From DASYQD01 sp036005845 (GTDB lineage Bacteria; Acidobacteriota; Thermoanaerobaculia; Multivoradales; JAIOJS01), in contig DASYQD010000029.1 of assembly GCA_036005845.1 (NCBI GenBank), positions 19,509 to 83,508 of the forward strand: a stretch of DNA of 64,000 bases. Reading direction: 5' to 3'. The position numbers and the translations under genes are program-made. Positions within the stretch are counted from its first letter, which is position 1. Each line of letters opens with the position of its first letter. This document shows, in pieces, positions 1-8,610 of this stretch. Under the pieces are notes generated by a model, which saw nothing but the letters and a program-made list of their open reading frames with translations, had not been told where the DNA came from and did no database searches.

Positions 1-287
1 AGGGCGTGGCGCGCGGCGACAGCCGCTCGGGGCTGGTGCTCGACTACGTGCCGCTGCAGGCCGACGTGCGCCCCGGCGACCGCGTCATCACCGCCGGCAT
101 CGACGGCATCTATCCGCGCGGCCTGCCCATCGGCGTCGTGCGCGCCGTGCGCCCGGGAACGCAGCTCTTCCACCACGTCGAGGTCATCCCCGCGGTCGAC
201 TTCGGCACCCTCGACCACGTCTACCTGCTGCCCGCCGTCCCCGACGCGCGCGGCCTCTCCGAGACCCTGGCGCGTGACCTTCGTTAA
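1..287 (+). CDS. mreC: Rod shape-determining protein MreC, C-terminal fragment
   Basis: The window opens inside this gene, so only about the last 95 residues are present; the reading frame is open to the left edge. The fragment reads as the C-terminal beta-barrel part of MreC (motifs GLVLDYVPLQADVRPGDRVI and IYPRGLPIGVV), the periplasmic scaffold that links MreB/MreD to the elongation penicillin-binding protein. Its stop overlaps the start of mreD by 14 bases, as expected for the mre operon. The identification rests on these short motifs and on the mreD-mrdA-rodA genes that follow. Confidence 0.88.
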   Translation, partial: GVARGDSRSGLVLDYVPLQADVRPGDRVITAGIDGIYPRGLPIGVVRAVRPGTQLFHHVEVIPAVDFGTLDHVYLLPAVPDARGLSETLARDLR

Positions 288-792
288 GTTCCTCCTCGCG
301 CTGCTGGCGGCTTACCTGGTGCACCTGGTGGGCGTCTCGGTCTCGCCGCTCTTCGCGCGCGTCGTCGACCCGTTCCTGCTCGTCGTCGTCTGGTACTCGC
401 TGCGCACCGGTCCGGTGGCCGGCGAGCTGATCGGCACCGCCACCGGCCTGCTCCAGGACGCGCTCTCGGGCGGCCTCTTCGGCCTCCACGCCTTCGCCGA
501 CACCATCGTCGGCTACGCGGTGGCGCTCGCCGCGCAGCGCGTCGTCGTCGGCCAGCAGGCGGCGCGGGTGCTCATCTTCGCCGCCTCCGCCGCCCTGCAG
601 CAGATCGTGCTCATCGGGCTTCTGCGCTCGATGGTGGGCGAGAACGCGCCGCTTCCCTCCTTCGGCGCCGTGCTCGGCAAGATCGTCATCACGGTGCTCC
701 TCGGCGCGGCGCTGATCAGCATGGAGTCGCGGGCGCGCACGGGCTGGAGCTCCTGGCAGCGGCGGCGCTCGCGGATCTTGCGCTTTCGTTGA
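274..792 (+). CDS. mreD: Rod shape-determining membrane protein MreD
   Basis: 172-residue, strongly hydrophobic protein with about five membrane segments beginning immediately after the N-terminus (KFLLALLAAYLVHL). The size, hydropathy and the GTGTATGLLQDALSGGLFGLH-like central region fit MreD, the inner-membrane partner of MreC in the elongasome. The GTG start lies inside the end of mreC, so the two are probably translationally coupled. The C-terminus is basic and probably cytoplasmic. MreD sequences are poorly conserved, so the operon position carries much of the weight. Confidence 0.88.
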   Translation: MTFVKFLLALLAAYLVHLVGVSVSPLFARVVDPFLLVVVWYSLRTGPVAGELIGTATGLLQDALSGGLFGLHAFADTIVGYAVALAAQRVVVGQQAARVLIFAASAALQQIVLIGLLRSMVGENAPLPSFGAVLGKIVITVLLGAALISMESRARTGWSSWQRRRSRILRFR

Positions 793-848
793 GTTCGTCA
801 CTCGGCGGCGTCTGCAAACTGGCGCTGCTGTTGCACAATGGATGGGCG

Positions 849-2639
849 ATGGCCAGCATCGTCCGCACGCGCGAGCGCCTGGAGACGATGGCCACCCGCG
901 TGCGGGTGGTGTCGGTGCTCGTCGGCATCGCGCTCGCCGCCATCGCCGGCACCTACTGGTGGGTGCAGGGCCTGCACGGCCCCGAGTACCGCGAGCTGGC
1001 CGACAACAACCGGCTGCGCCGCTTTCCGATCCGGGCGCCGCGCGGCATCGTCTTCGACCGCGCCGGCCGGCCGCTGGCGGAGAACGTCCCCAGCTACAAC
1101 CTGCTGCTCGAGCCCGACGCCAGCAACGACGTGCAGAAGAGCCTCGCCTTCGCCGGCGCGATCCTCGAAACCGATCCCGAGCAGCTCCACCGCCTGCTCG
1201 TCGCCCACCGCCGCGAGCGGCCGGTCGATCCGGCGCTCGTCGCCGAGAACCTCACCCTCGCGCAGGTGGCGCGCTTCGAGCTCGCCGCCCTCGAGCACCC
1301 GGAGTTCGAGATCGACGTCCAGCAGCTGCGCCTCTACCGCCATCGCGAGCAGACGGCGCACGTGCTCGGCTACCTCGCCGAGGCGGGGCCGCAGGAGCTG
1401 CAGAGCGGCGAGTACGAGCGCGGCGACATGATCGGCCGCCGCGGCATCGAGAGCCAGTTCGAGCGCCAGCTCCGCGGCAAGGACGGCGACCGCGTGGTGG
1501 TGGTCGACAGCCGCGGCCGCGCCGTCGACGAGTTCCCGCCCGTGCCGCCGACGCCGGGCACCAACCTGAAGCTGTCGATCGACCTCGACCTGCAGCAGAC
1601 GGCGCAGCGGCTGCTCGCGGACAGCGTCGGCGCCGTGGTGGCGCTCGACCCGCGAGACGGCCAGATCCTCGCCCTGGCGTCCTCGCCGTCGTACGACCCC
1701 AACCTCTTCGCCCGCCGGCTGCGCGCCGACGACTGGAAGCGGCTGGCGGAGAACGACCTCCACCCGTTGCAGAACCGTTCGCTGCAGAACACCCAGCCGC
1801 CCGGCTCGACCTTCAAGCCGCTCATCGCGCTCGCCGGGCTCACCGAGCACGTCATCGACCCCAACACCACGTTCTATTGCAGCGGCGCCGCCACCTTCTA
1901 CGGCCACTCGCGCCGCTGCTGGCGCCCGCAGGGCCATGGCGCGGTGAACCTGCATGCCGCCATCAGGAACTCCTGCGACGTCTACTTCTACAACGTCGGC
2001 CAGCGCCTGGGCATCGAGCGCATCGCCCGCTACGCACGTCTCTTCGGCCTCGGCGAGCTGACGGGGATCGACATCCCCGGCGAGAAGCCGGGACTGGTGC
2101 CGAACGAGGCGTGGAGCCGCCGTGTACGCAAGATCCCCTGGTACCCCGGCGAGACGATCTCGGTGGCGATCGGCCAGGGGCCGATCCTGCTCACGCCGCT
2201 GCAGCTGGCGGTGATGACGGGGGCGATCGCCACCGGCCGCATCGAGACGCCGCACCTGTTGGAGCGCCCGGCGCCGGCCCGGCCGATCCAGGGGATCTCT
2301 CGCGCGTCGTTCGCGGCGGTGCGCGAGGGGCTGCAGGCGGTCGTCGACTCCGGCACCGGCCACGCCGCCTTCGTACCGGGGCTGGCGATCGCCGGCAAGA
2401 CCGGCACCGCGCAGGTGGTCGCCCAGCACGTCCGGACTCGCGCCGAGGACCTGTCCTTCGAGACCCGCGACCACGCCTGGTTCATCAGCTTCGCGCCGGT
2501 CGAGGACCCGCAGCTCGTCGTCGTCGTCTTCATCGAGCATGGCGGCCACGGGGCCTCTGCAGCGGCGCCCGTCGCCAAAGGGATGTATGAGGAGTTCCTC
2601 AAGAAGCGGCCCGATCTCCGGGTTGCTCCGCCTGCCTGA
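849..2639 (+). CDS. mrdA: Penicillin-binding protein 2 (elongation transpeptidase)
   Basis: About 596-residue class B PBP that cross-links peptidoglycan during cell elongation. A single membrane anchor (VVSVLVGIALAAIAGTYWW) is followed by the dimerisation/pedestal domain and the transpeptidase domain. Catalytic motifs are visible: S-T-F-K at residues 320-323 (PPGSTFKPL), an S-C-D tripeptide (NSCDVYFYN) in the SxN position, and K-T-G at 517-519 (AGKTGTAQ). The start is uncertain: ATG at 849 was chosen because it leaves a normal short cytoplasmic tail, but a TTG at 789 overlapping the mreD stop (TTGA) and an ATG at 888 are also in frame. It overlaps rodA by about 17 bases, as in the usual mrdA-mrdB pair. 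Confidence 0.95.
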   Translation: MASIVRTRERLETMATRVRVVSVLVGIALAAIAGTYWWVQGLHGPEYRELADNNRLRRFPIRAPRGIVFDRAGRPLAENVPSYNLLLEPDASNDVQKSLAFAGAILETDPEQLHRLLVAHRRERPVDPALVAENLTLAQVARFELAALEHPEFEIDVQQLRLYRHREQTAHVLGYLAEAGPQELQSGEYERGDMIGRRGIESQFERQLRGKDGDRVVVVDSRGRAVDEFPPVPPTPGTNLKLSIDLDLQQTAQRLLADSVGAVVALDPRDGQILALASSPSYDPNLFARRLRADDWKRLAENDLHPLQNRSLQNTQPPGSTFKPLIALAGLTEHVIDPNTTFYCSGAATFYGHSRRCWRPQGHGAVNLHAAIRNSCDVYFYNVGQRLGIERIARYARLFGLGELTGIDIPGEKPGLVPNEAWSRRVRKIPWYPGETISVAIGQGPILLTPLQLAVMTGAIATGRIETPHLLERPAPARPIQGISRASFAAVREGLQAVVDSGTGHAAFVPGLAIAGKTGTAQVVAQHVRTRAEDLSFETRDHAWFISFAPVEDPQLVVVVFIEHGGHGASAAAPVAKGMYEEFLKKRPDLRVAPPA

Positions 2640-3738
2640 GGAGGCAGCCACCGCCGGCATCGGCCGTCTCGCCAGCGTGCGGTGGAGTCTGCTGCTGGTG
2701 GCGCTGATGCTGTCGGTGGTCGGCGCCGCCACGGTGCACAGCGCCAGCGCCGCGATGCCGGTGGAGTACCTGCCGCGCCAGCTCGCCTGGCTCGGGGCCG
2801 GCCTGCTCGTCTTCCTCGTCACCTTCTCGCTCGACTACCAGCGGCTGGCTCTGCTGGCGCTGCCGTTCTACGGCGTCGCGATGGGCCTGCTGGTGCTGGT
2901 GCTCTTCTTCGGCCAGGTGCGCGGCGGCTCGCGGAGCTGGTTCGCCGTCGGCGGCTTCGGCATCCAGCCCTCCGAGGTGGCGAAGGTCGCCACCGCGATC
3001 CTGCTCGCCCAGTACCTCGCCGGCCTCGAAGGCGAGTACCTGCGGCTGCGCGAGATCCTGATCGCCAGCGGCATCGTGCTGCTGCCGATCGCGCTGCTCT
3101 ACTTCGAGCCCGACTTGGGCGGCGCGCTGATGTACGTGCCCCTGCTCGTCTCCATGCTGCTGGTGGCGGGAATCAAGAAGCGCTACCTGGTCATCGCCGC
3201 CGCCACGGCGGTGGTGGTCGGCGCTCTCGGCTGGGGCCTCATCCACGACTACCAGCGCGAGCGCGTGCTCACCTTCCTCAACCCGTCGCGCGACCCGCTC
3301 GGCGCCGGCTACCAGGTGCGGCAGAGCAAGATCGCCGTCGGCTCCGGCGAGCTCGTCGGCCGCGGCTACATGCGCGGCACACAGAGCCAGCTTCGCTTCC
3401 TGCCCGCCCGCCACACCGACTTCATCTTCGCCGTGCTCGCAGAGGAGTGGGGCTTCCTCGGCGTCGCCTTCGTGCTCTTCCTCTACGGCTCGTTCCTCTT
3501 CGGCTGCGCGGAGGTGGCAGCCCGCGCCCGCGATCGCCTGGGCATGCTGCTCGCGGTGGGCTTCTTCGCCACCTTCGCCTTCCACGTCCTCTGGAACACC
3601 GGCATGGTGGTGGGGCTGGCGCCCAACTCCGGCATCCCACTGCCCTTCCTCTCCTACGGCGGCTCGTTCATGCTCTTCTCGTTCGCCGCCACCGGGCTCG
3701 TGCTGGGAGTGGATTTCCGGCGCTACGTGAACCGATAG
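2623..3738 (+). CDS. rodA: Rod shape-determining protein RodA (SEDS glycosyltransferase)
   Basis: SEDS-family peptidoglycan polymerase that works with PBP2. About 371 residues and roughly ten membrane helices. Family landmarks are seen: GGSRSWFAVGGFGIQPSE in the early loop, FEPDLGGAL carrying the conserved Asp, and RHTDFIFAVLAEEWGF, then NTGMVVGLAPNSGIPLPFLS and a C-terminal SYGGS. The TTG at 2623 overlapping the mrdA 3' end was taken as start; a GTG at 2680 just before the first helix is an alternative. Part of the mre-mrd operon. Confidence 0.94.
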   Translation: MLRLPEEAATAGIGRLASVRWSLLLVALMLSVVGAATVHSASAAMPVEYLPRQLAWLGAGLLVFLVTFSLDYQRLALLALPFYGVAMGLLVLVLFFGQVRGGSRSWFAVGGFGIQPSEVAKVATAILLAQYLAGLEGEYLRLREILIASGIVLLPIALLYFEPDLGGALMYVPLLVSMLLVAGIKKRYLVIAAATAVVVGALGWGLIHDYQRERVLTFLNPSRDPLGAGYQVRQSKIAVGSGELVGRGYMRGTQSQLRFLPARHTDFIFAVLAEEWGFLGVAFVLFLYGSFLFGCAEVAARARDRLGMLLAVGFFATFAFHVLWNTGMVVGLAPNSGIPLPFLSYGGSFMLFSFAATGLVLGVDFRRYVNR

Positions 3739-3754
3739 CGGCGCGCCACGCCGA

Positions 3755-3760
3755 TAGAAT
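3755..3760 (+). promoter_or_regulatory. Candidate -10 box for rng (leaderless)
   Basis: TAGAAT lies exactly 6 bases before the GTG at 3767. That spacing puts the expected transcription start at or within a base of the start codon, so rng would have a leaderless mRNA. The same box at the same distance precedes three other genes in this window. No convincing -35 is visible. Confidence 0.5.
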
Positions 3761-3766
3761 CGGCCC

Positions 3767-5392
3767 GTGCCCGCCAACGTGCCCGCCAAGATGCTGGTCG
3801 AGCAGGACCCGCACCAGACGCGTGTCGCCGTCCTCGAGGACGACAAGCTCGCCGAGCTGTTCATCGAGCGGCAGGGCGCGCGCGGCGTTGTCGGCAACGT
3901 CTACAAGGGGCGGGTGTCGCGCGTGCTGCCCGGGATGCAGGCGGCGTTCGTCGACATCGGGCTCGAGCGCGACGCCTTCCTTTACGTCGCCGACGTGCGC
4001 GAGGAGCTGACCGAGCTCGAGGACGTCGAGCTGGGCGACGAGCGCAATGGTGGCAATGGCGATCGCACGGGCCACGGCGAACCGAGGGGCGAGCCAGAGG
4101 CGAGCGCCGACGTCGTGGAGCGGCTGCCCGGGCCTCCGGGTAGCCGCGGAATCAACGGCGAGCGTGCGCACGGCGACCGCTCGCACGAAGGCCCATCGAT
4201 CGACGAGCTGTTGCGCGCCGGCCAAGAGATCGTCGTGCAGGCGCTCAAGGACCCGCTGCCCAACAAGGGCGCCCGCGTCTCGACCCACGTCACGCTCCCC
4301 GGCCGCTATCTCGTCTACGCGCCCACCGGCCACCACCGCGGCGTCTCGCGCCGCATCGAAGACGCCGACGAGCGCGCGCGCCTCCGCGAGCTGGCGCTCG
4401 GCCTCGGCATCCCCGGCGGCTGGATCGTACGCACCGCGGCCGAGGGCAAGGGCGAGGAGGAGTTCCGCCAGGACGCCGCGTTCCTGACCGGCATGTGGGA
4501 GCGCCTCTCGGCGCGCGCCGCGCGGGCGTCGGGCGGCACCGTGCTGCACTACGACCTCGACGTCGCGCTGCGCACCGTGCGCGACACCTTCGGGCCCGAG
4601 TTCTCGGTGCTCTGGGTGGAGGGCGAGGAGACCTACACGCGCATCGTCGAGTTCCTGGACCAGGTGCAGCCGCTGCTGCTCGACCGCGTGCGCCTCTACC
4701 GCCAGGAGCGGCCGCTCTTCGAGCGCTTCGGCATCGACGAGGCGATCGAGGAGGCGCTGAAGCCAAAGGTCTGGCTCAAGTCGGGCGGCCACATCGTCAT
4801 CAACCCGACCGAGGCGCTGGTGGCGATCGACGTCAACACCGGCCGCTTCGTCGGCGGCCAGAACCTCGAGGAGACGATCCTCCACACCAACCTCGAGGCG
4901 GTGGGCGAGATCGTGCGCCAGATCCGCTTGCGCAACCTCGGCGGCATCCTGGTGCTCGACCTGATCGACATGACCGTGCCCGAGCACAGGCAGCAGGTGT
5001 TCGCCGCGCTGGAAGAAGAGCTGCGCCGGGATCGCGCCAAGAACAAAGTGCTTTCCATTTCGGAGTTTGGATTGGTCGAGCTGACGCGCAAGCGCAGCCG
5101 GCCTAGCCTGGAGCGGCAACTGACGCAGCCGTGCCCGTACTGCGAATCGCGCGGCCGCATCAAGTCGGCGACGTCGGTGGCGTTCGCCGTGCGAAAGCAG
5201 GTGCTGCGGCACTGCGCGCTGCATCCTGGCGCGCGCGAGGTGCTCGTCCGCTTGAACCCCGAGGTCGCCCGCGCGCTGCAGCAGGAACAGCACGCCGTCG
5301 TCGACGAGCTCGAGCGCCAGCTCGGCATCAACCTCGTCCTCCAGGCCGACGCCGCGATGCACCACGAGCGCTACGACGTGCTCGAGGTGTGA
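3767..5392 (+). CDS. rng: Ribonuclease G (RNase E/G family)
   Basis: 541-residue endoribonuclease for RNA processing and turnover. An N-terminal S1 domain (GNVYKGRVSRVLPGMQAAFV) is followed by the RNase H-like and DNase I-like catalytic part: ALVAIDVNTGRFVG and LVLDLIDMT carry the two Asp metal ligands, and PCPYCES is the CPxC zinc link of the family. The S1 domain is interrupted at about residues 92-143 by a Gly/Glu/Arg-rich low-complexity stretch before SIDELLRAGQEIVVQ resumes. GTG 3767 was chosen for the -10 box placed just before it; an ATG at 3791 is possible. The long C-terminal RNase E scaffold is absent, so RNase G is the better name. rng after rodA is a common arrangement. Confidence 0.93.
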   Translation: MPANVPAKMLVEQDPHQTRVAVLEDDKLAELFIERQGARGVVGNVYKGRVSRVLPGMQAAFVDIGLERDAFLYVADVREELTELEDVELGDERNGGNGDRTGHGEPRGEPEASADVVERLPGPPGSRGINGERAHGDRSHEGPSIDELLRAGQEIVVQALKDPLPNKGARVSTHVTLPGRYLVYAPTGHHRGVSRRIEDADERARLRELALGLGIPGGWIVRTAAEGKGEEEFRQDAAFLTGMWERLSARAARASGGTVLHYDLDVALRTVRDTFGPEFSVLWVEGEETYTRIVEFLDQVQPLLLDRVRLYRQERPLFERFGIDEAIEEALKPKVWLKSGGHIVINPTEALVAIDVNTGRFVGGQNLEETILHTNLEAVGEIVRQIRLRNLGGILVLDLIDMTVPEHRQQVFAALEEELRRDRAKNKVLSISEFGLVELTRKRSRPSLERQLTQPCPYCESRGRIKSATSVAFAVRKQVLRHCALHPGAREVLVRLNPEVARALQQEQHAVVDELERQLGINLVLQADAAMHHERYDVLEV

Positions 5393-7458
5393 GCGAGTCG
5401 AGCAACGGCGCCGCTCGTGGTGATGCGGCCGGCGGGCGGTCGTCGCTGAACAGCGGCGCGTTGCGCGCGCTCGCTTTGCGGGGCGTGAGCGGCGAGTGGA
5501 CCGCCGAGGCCGCGCCGCCGGCGGGGCTGCTCGATCCGGCGCACGCGCTGCGCACGCTGCACTGGGGTCGCAACTATCTGTGGGTGGCGGCGTGGCCGGG
5601 CGTCGGCGAGGTCGTTGTCAAGCAGTTTCGCCACGATTCGTTGCGCGCGCGGTGGAAGCGGAGGTGGCGCGGCAGCAAGGCGCGGAAGAGCTTCGTCGTG
5701 GCGCGGGCGATGGCCGCGGCGGGAGTCGACACCCCCGAGCCGCTGCTGTGGGCCGAGAGCGCGGAGCCGAGCGGGCCGGCGTGGTACGTCTGTCGATTCC
5801 TGGCAGGCACCGAAGCGCGCTATCCGTTTCGCGCGCTCGCGGCAGGCACGCTGGAGCACGACTTCCCGCAGCTCACCGCGGCTGAGCTGATCAACGCCGC
5901 GGCGTCGACCGCGCGGCGGCTGCACGAGGCGCGCTTCTGGCACCGCGATCTATCGGCGGGCAACCTGCTGTTGCAACGGCGCGACGGCGCGCTGATCGCC
6001 GCGGTGGTCGACCTCAACCGCTGCCGCCGCATCGCGCGCGTGAGCCTGTCGCAGCGGCTGCGCGATCTGGCGCGCCTGCCGGTGCATCGTGAAGAAGACC
6101 AGCGCGCGCTGTTGCAGGCGTACTTCACGCCGGGGAGCGACGCGGGCCTTTCGCATATCCGCTCAGAGGGTTCTTCGCTTTCGTCAGAAGTCACTGCGCC
6201 GGCGGCAGCGTGGCGGCTCTACCGCCTCTACCACCGCTCGTTTCACGGCCGCCATCGGCTCAAGAACAAGCTGCGCGGCCAGTCCGCGCCGACCGTGAGT
6301 GGACGCACGGCGAGTCGCGGCCTGCTCGCGATGTTCCGCCCGCGCCGCTCCTATCCGCACCTGCCGCCGCCACCCGCAGGCGCCGCGGCGCGTGACCGCG
6401 TCGTGTGGGACTCGCTCTCCGACCAGCCCCACCAGCACGCGAGCCGCGCCGACAAGCTGCTTGTGCGCGCACGCGACGTCGGCCCGCACCTGCGCGCGCA
6501 GATCGTCGCGGCGGCGGCGGCGCCGCGCATCTGGCGCCGCTACCGCGAGCTGATGGCCGGTCTCGACCAGCAGCCGGCACCGTTCGGCAAGCTCGGCATC
6601 GGCCTGCGGCCGTACCCCGACGACCCGGAAGCGCTGCTCGCCGCCGTGGACGAGCTCGGCGTGCGCCACGCGCTCATCCGCCTCCACCCATGGCAGGAAA
6701 CGCACGACGACGAGGAAGCGCTGGCGCGCGGGCTGCGCGAGCGCGGCATCGACATCCTCTTCGCGCTACCGCAACGCCGCGAGCTGGTGCGCGATCTGCC
6801 GCGCTGGCGCCGTGCCGTCGAAGAGCTGGGCTCCCGCTTCGCGCCGTACGCCGAAGCCTTTCAAGTCGGCCAAGCGATCAACCGCAGCAAGTGGGGCGTG
6901 TGGACGCTCGCCGAGTACCGCGCACTGCTGCGCGAGGCCGCCGCGGCGCTCGCGCCGCACGGCGTGCCGATCGTCGGCCCCGGCGTCATCGACTTCGAGC
7001 CCCACGCCACCGCCGCCGCCGTCAACTGGCCCGACCTCGGCGTCCGCCTCCACGCCCTCGCCAGCCTCCTCTACGTCGACCGCCGCGGCGCCCCCGAGAA
7101 CAAGCAGCTCGGCTTCGATGCGCTACGCAAGGCGGCGCTCCTGCGCGCCATCGCCGACACCGCGAAGTGGTGCGGGCCACGCTCCTGGGTCACCGAGGTC
7201 AATTGGCCGCTGCGCGAGGGGCCGCACTCACCGGCCGGCCGCGACGTCGCCGTCGACGAACAGACCGCCGCCGCCTACGCCGTCCGCTACTGCACGTCGC
7301 TGCTCGAGAGCGGCCTGGTCGAGCGCGTCTACTGGTGGCAGCTCATCGCCCGCGGCTACGGCCTGCTGGTGGCCGAGGACGGCGGCCTGCGCCGCCGTCC
7401 CGCGTTCCACGCGCTCGCGAGCCTGCAACAGCGGCTCCGCGCCGCCCCTTCTCGTTGA
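5389..7458 (+). CDS. Fusion: lipopolysaccharide-kinase-like domain + glycoside-hydrolase-like domain
   Basis: 689-residue protein with two parts. The N-terminal ~330 residues resemble the Kdo/WaaP/InaA kinase group: a catalytic-loop motif FWHRDLSAGNLLL (H185, D187, N192) and a metal-binding-like VVDLNRCRR (D208). The C-terminal ~290 residues look like a TIM-barrel glycosidase: LGIGLRPYPDDPEALLAAV, VRHALIRLHPWQE, FQVGQAINRSKWG (residues about 492-502) and a WVTEVNWPL strand with Glu603 in the usual nucleophile position. The residue where a catalytic Glu would usually sit is Gln495, so activity is uncertain. A basic Pro-rich linker lies between. The GTG start overlaps the rng stop (GTGA). A role in cell-envelope glycan or LPS modification is inferred; no substrate can be named. 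Confidence 0.6.
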   Translation: MSESSNGAARGDAAGGRSSLNSGALRALALRGVSGEWTAEAAPPAGLLDPAHALRTLHWGRNYLWVAAWPGVGEVVVKQFRHDSLRARWKRRWRGSKARKSFVVARAMAAAGVDTPEPLLWAESAEPSGPAWYVCRFLAGTEARYPFRALAAGTLEHDFPQLTAAELINAAASTARRLHEARFWHRDLSAGNLLLQRRDGALIAAVVDLNRCRRIARVSLSQRLRDLARLPVHREEDQRALLQAYFTPGSDAGLSHIRSEGSSLSSEVTAPAAAWRLYRLYHRSFHGRHRLKNKLRGQSAPTVSGRTASRGLLAMFRPRRSYPHLPPPPAGAAARDRVVWDSLSDQPHQHASRADKLLVRARDVGPHLRAQIVAAAAAPRIWRRYRELMAGLDQQPAPFGKLGIGLRPYPDDPEALLAAVDELGVRHALIRLHPWQETHDDEEALARGLRERGIDILFALPQRRELVRDLPRWRRAVEELGSRFAPYAEAFQVGQAINRSKWGVWTLAEYRALLREAAAALAPHGVPIVGPGVIDFEPHATAAAVNWPDLGVRLHALASLLYVDRRGAPENKQLGFDALRKAALLRAIADTAKWCGPRSWVTEVNWPLREGPHSPAGRDVAVDEQTAAAYAVRYCTSLLESGLVERVYWWQLIARGYGLLVAEDGGLRRRPAFHALASLQQRLRAAPSR

Positions 7459-7507
7459 GTGCCGTCGCGCTGGACGCCCGCGCAGACAGTCCCGCCATGA
7501 CCAGCGA

Positions 7508-7771
7508 CTAGCAGTTCGGCAGGTCGTCCAAGTTGTTCTTGGACGTCTCGTCGGGTGCCGTCGTCAGATACTTACGTCCGTTCCTCGACTTCACCCTGAC
7601 GTCGACCTCCTTTCCGGGCGCGATCCGCACGAAGTAGGTGTGCTCGCCGCTCTCGATATCGGCGATCGCGCCTGCCTTCCAGCGCGGTGACCAGCGCTCG
7701 CCGGGATTGCAGAGCGCCGTGATGTCTCCGTCCTTGTCCTTGCCGCTTTGTGTGACTTGCCGTCTGCTCAC
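7508..7771 (-). CDS. DUF3892 domain protein
   Basis: 87-residue soluble protein matching the DUF3892 pattern: DITALCNPGERWSPRWKAGA, then IADIESGEHTYFVR, and a C-terminal TSKNNLDDLPNC. The function of the family is not established. The GTG at 7771 was chosen because a strong ribosome binding site (GGAGG) sits 7 bases upstream; a longer frame to 7816 lacks one. A TATGAG hexamer at 7816-7821 could be a -10 box, and a 6-bp hairpin (7796-7810) falls in the leader. It converges with the fusion gene ending at 7458. Confidence 0.8.
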   Translation of the reverse strand: MSRRQVTQSGKDKDGDITALCNPGERWSPRWKAGAIADIESGEHTYFVRIAPGKEVDVRVKSRNGRKYLTTAPDETSKNNLDDLPNC

Positions 7772-7861
7772 CGTGGTGCCTCCTTCCAAGTGCTCGCGGG
7801 CATTGCCCGCCCACACTCATAGACACCTCGATGAGCGAGTTGTTGGGGCCGCGCGGAATGC

Positions 7862-8479
7862 CTATCGCCCGACGGGTGCCTTGCCCAGCTTCTGCACCGC
7901 CGCCAGCGTCTGGTCGACGTTCTCGGTCGGCTTGACGCCGCCGATGGTCGCCGCGACTTTGCCGTCCTGGCCGACGACGAAGGTGATGCGTTTGGCGAAG
8001 TCGTGGCCGATTTCCTGGCCGCGGCTGTCTTTGGCGCCCGCCTCGCCGGGCGTGATGTCGACGCCGTAGCTCTTGGCGATCTTGCCGTCGGCGTCGGAGG
8101 CGACCGGCAGCTTGCCGGCGCAGAAGTTGGGGTCGGCTGAGAAGTCGTTGAGGCGGGCGATGCTGTCGAGGGAGACGCCGATCACCTTGGCGCCGGCGGC
8201 CGTGAACTTGTCCATGTTCTCGGCGAAGGCGTGCGCCTCGGCGTTGCAGCCGCCGGTGAAGGCGGAAGGGTAGAAGTAGACGACCACCGGGCCCGACTTG
8301 CGGGCGTCGGCGAGCGAGAAGGTCATCTCCTTACCCGCCAGCGAGGCCGGTGCCGTGAAGTCGGGCGCCGCGGCGCCGACCTCCAGCGCCGTGCCGGCGG
8401 CTGGACGGGCGAACGCGGCGGCGACGAGGCCGCCGACCAGGAGGACGAGGGCGAACGGAGTGGGCAGGTGGCTGCGCAT
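7862..8479 (-). CDS. Secreted peroxiredoxin (AhpC/TSA, PrxQ/BCP-like)
   Basis: 205-residue thioredoxin-fold peroxidase with an N-terminal signal peptide (FALVLLVGGLVAAAFARPAAG), so it acts in the periplasm or outside the membrane. The peroxidatic region reads VVVYFYPSAFTGGCNAEAHA, in which the single Cys occupies the PrxQ peroxidatic position and Thr two residues before it is kept; a second Cys (DPNFCAGKLPV) may be the resolving residue. The start at 8479 is preferred over an in-frame ATG at 8485 because the GAGGAG ribosome site is about 8 bases from the former and only 2 from the latter. Probably reduces hydroperoxides; the electron donor is unknown. Confidence 0.85.
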   Translation of the reverse strand: MRSHLPTPFALVLLVGGLVAAAFARPAAGTALEVGAAAPDFTAPASLAGKEMTFSLADARKSGPVVVYFYPSAFTGGCNAEAHAFAENMDKFTAAGAKVIGVSLDSIARLNDFSADPNFCAGKLPVASDADGKIAKSYGVDITPGEAGAKDSRGQEIGHDFAKRITFVVGQDGKVAATIGGVKPTENVDQTLAAVQKLGKAPVGR

Positions 8480-8610
8480 GGTCATGGCTCCTCTCTGCGG
8501 GTGACGAGCGGTCTCCGGGCGGCAGGGCGCGGGGCGGCGGCGCACCGCGAGACCCACGCGCCTGGAGTCTGTTCGGTTCCGACTTGCATTGGTTCTCTTC
8601 GGACTTCGGT

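Noticed and set aside
798..2822. 674-codon minus-strand frame opposite mrdA
   Set aside because: Antisense shadow of the PBP2 gene; low-complexity Ala/Arg/Gly/Glu peptide without domains.
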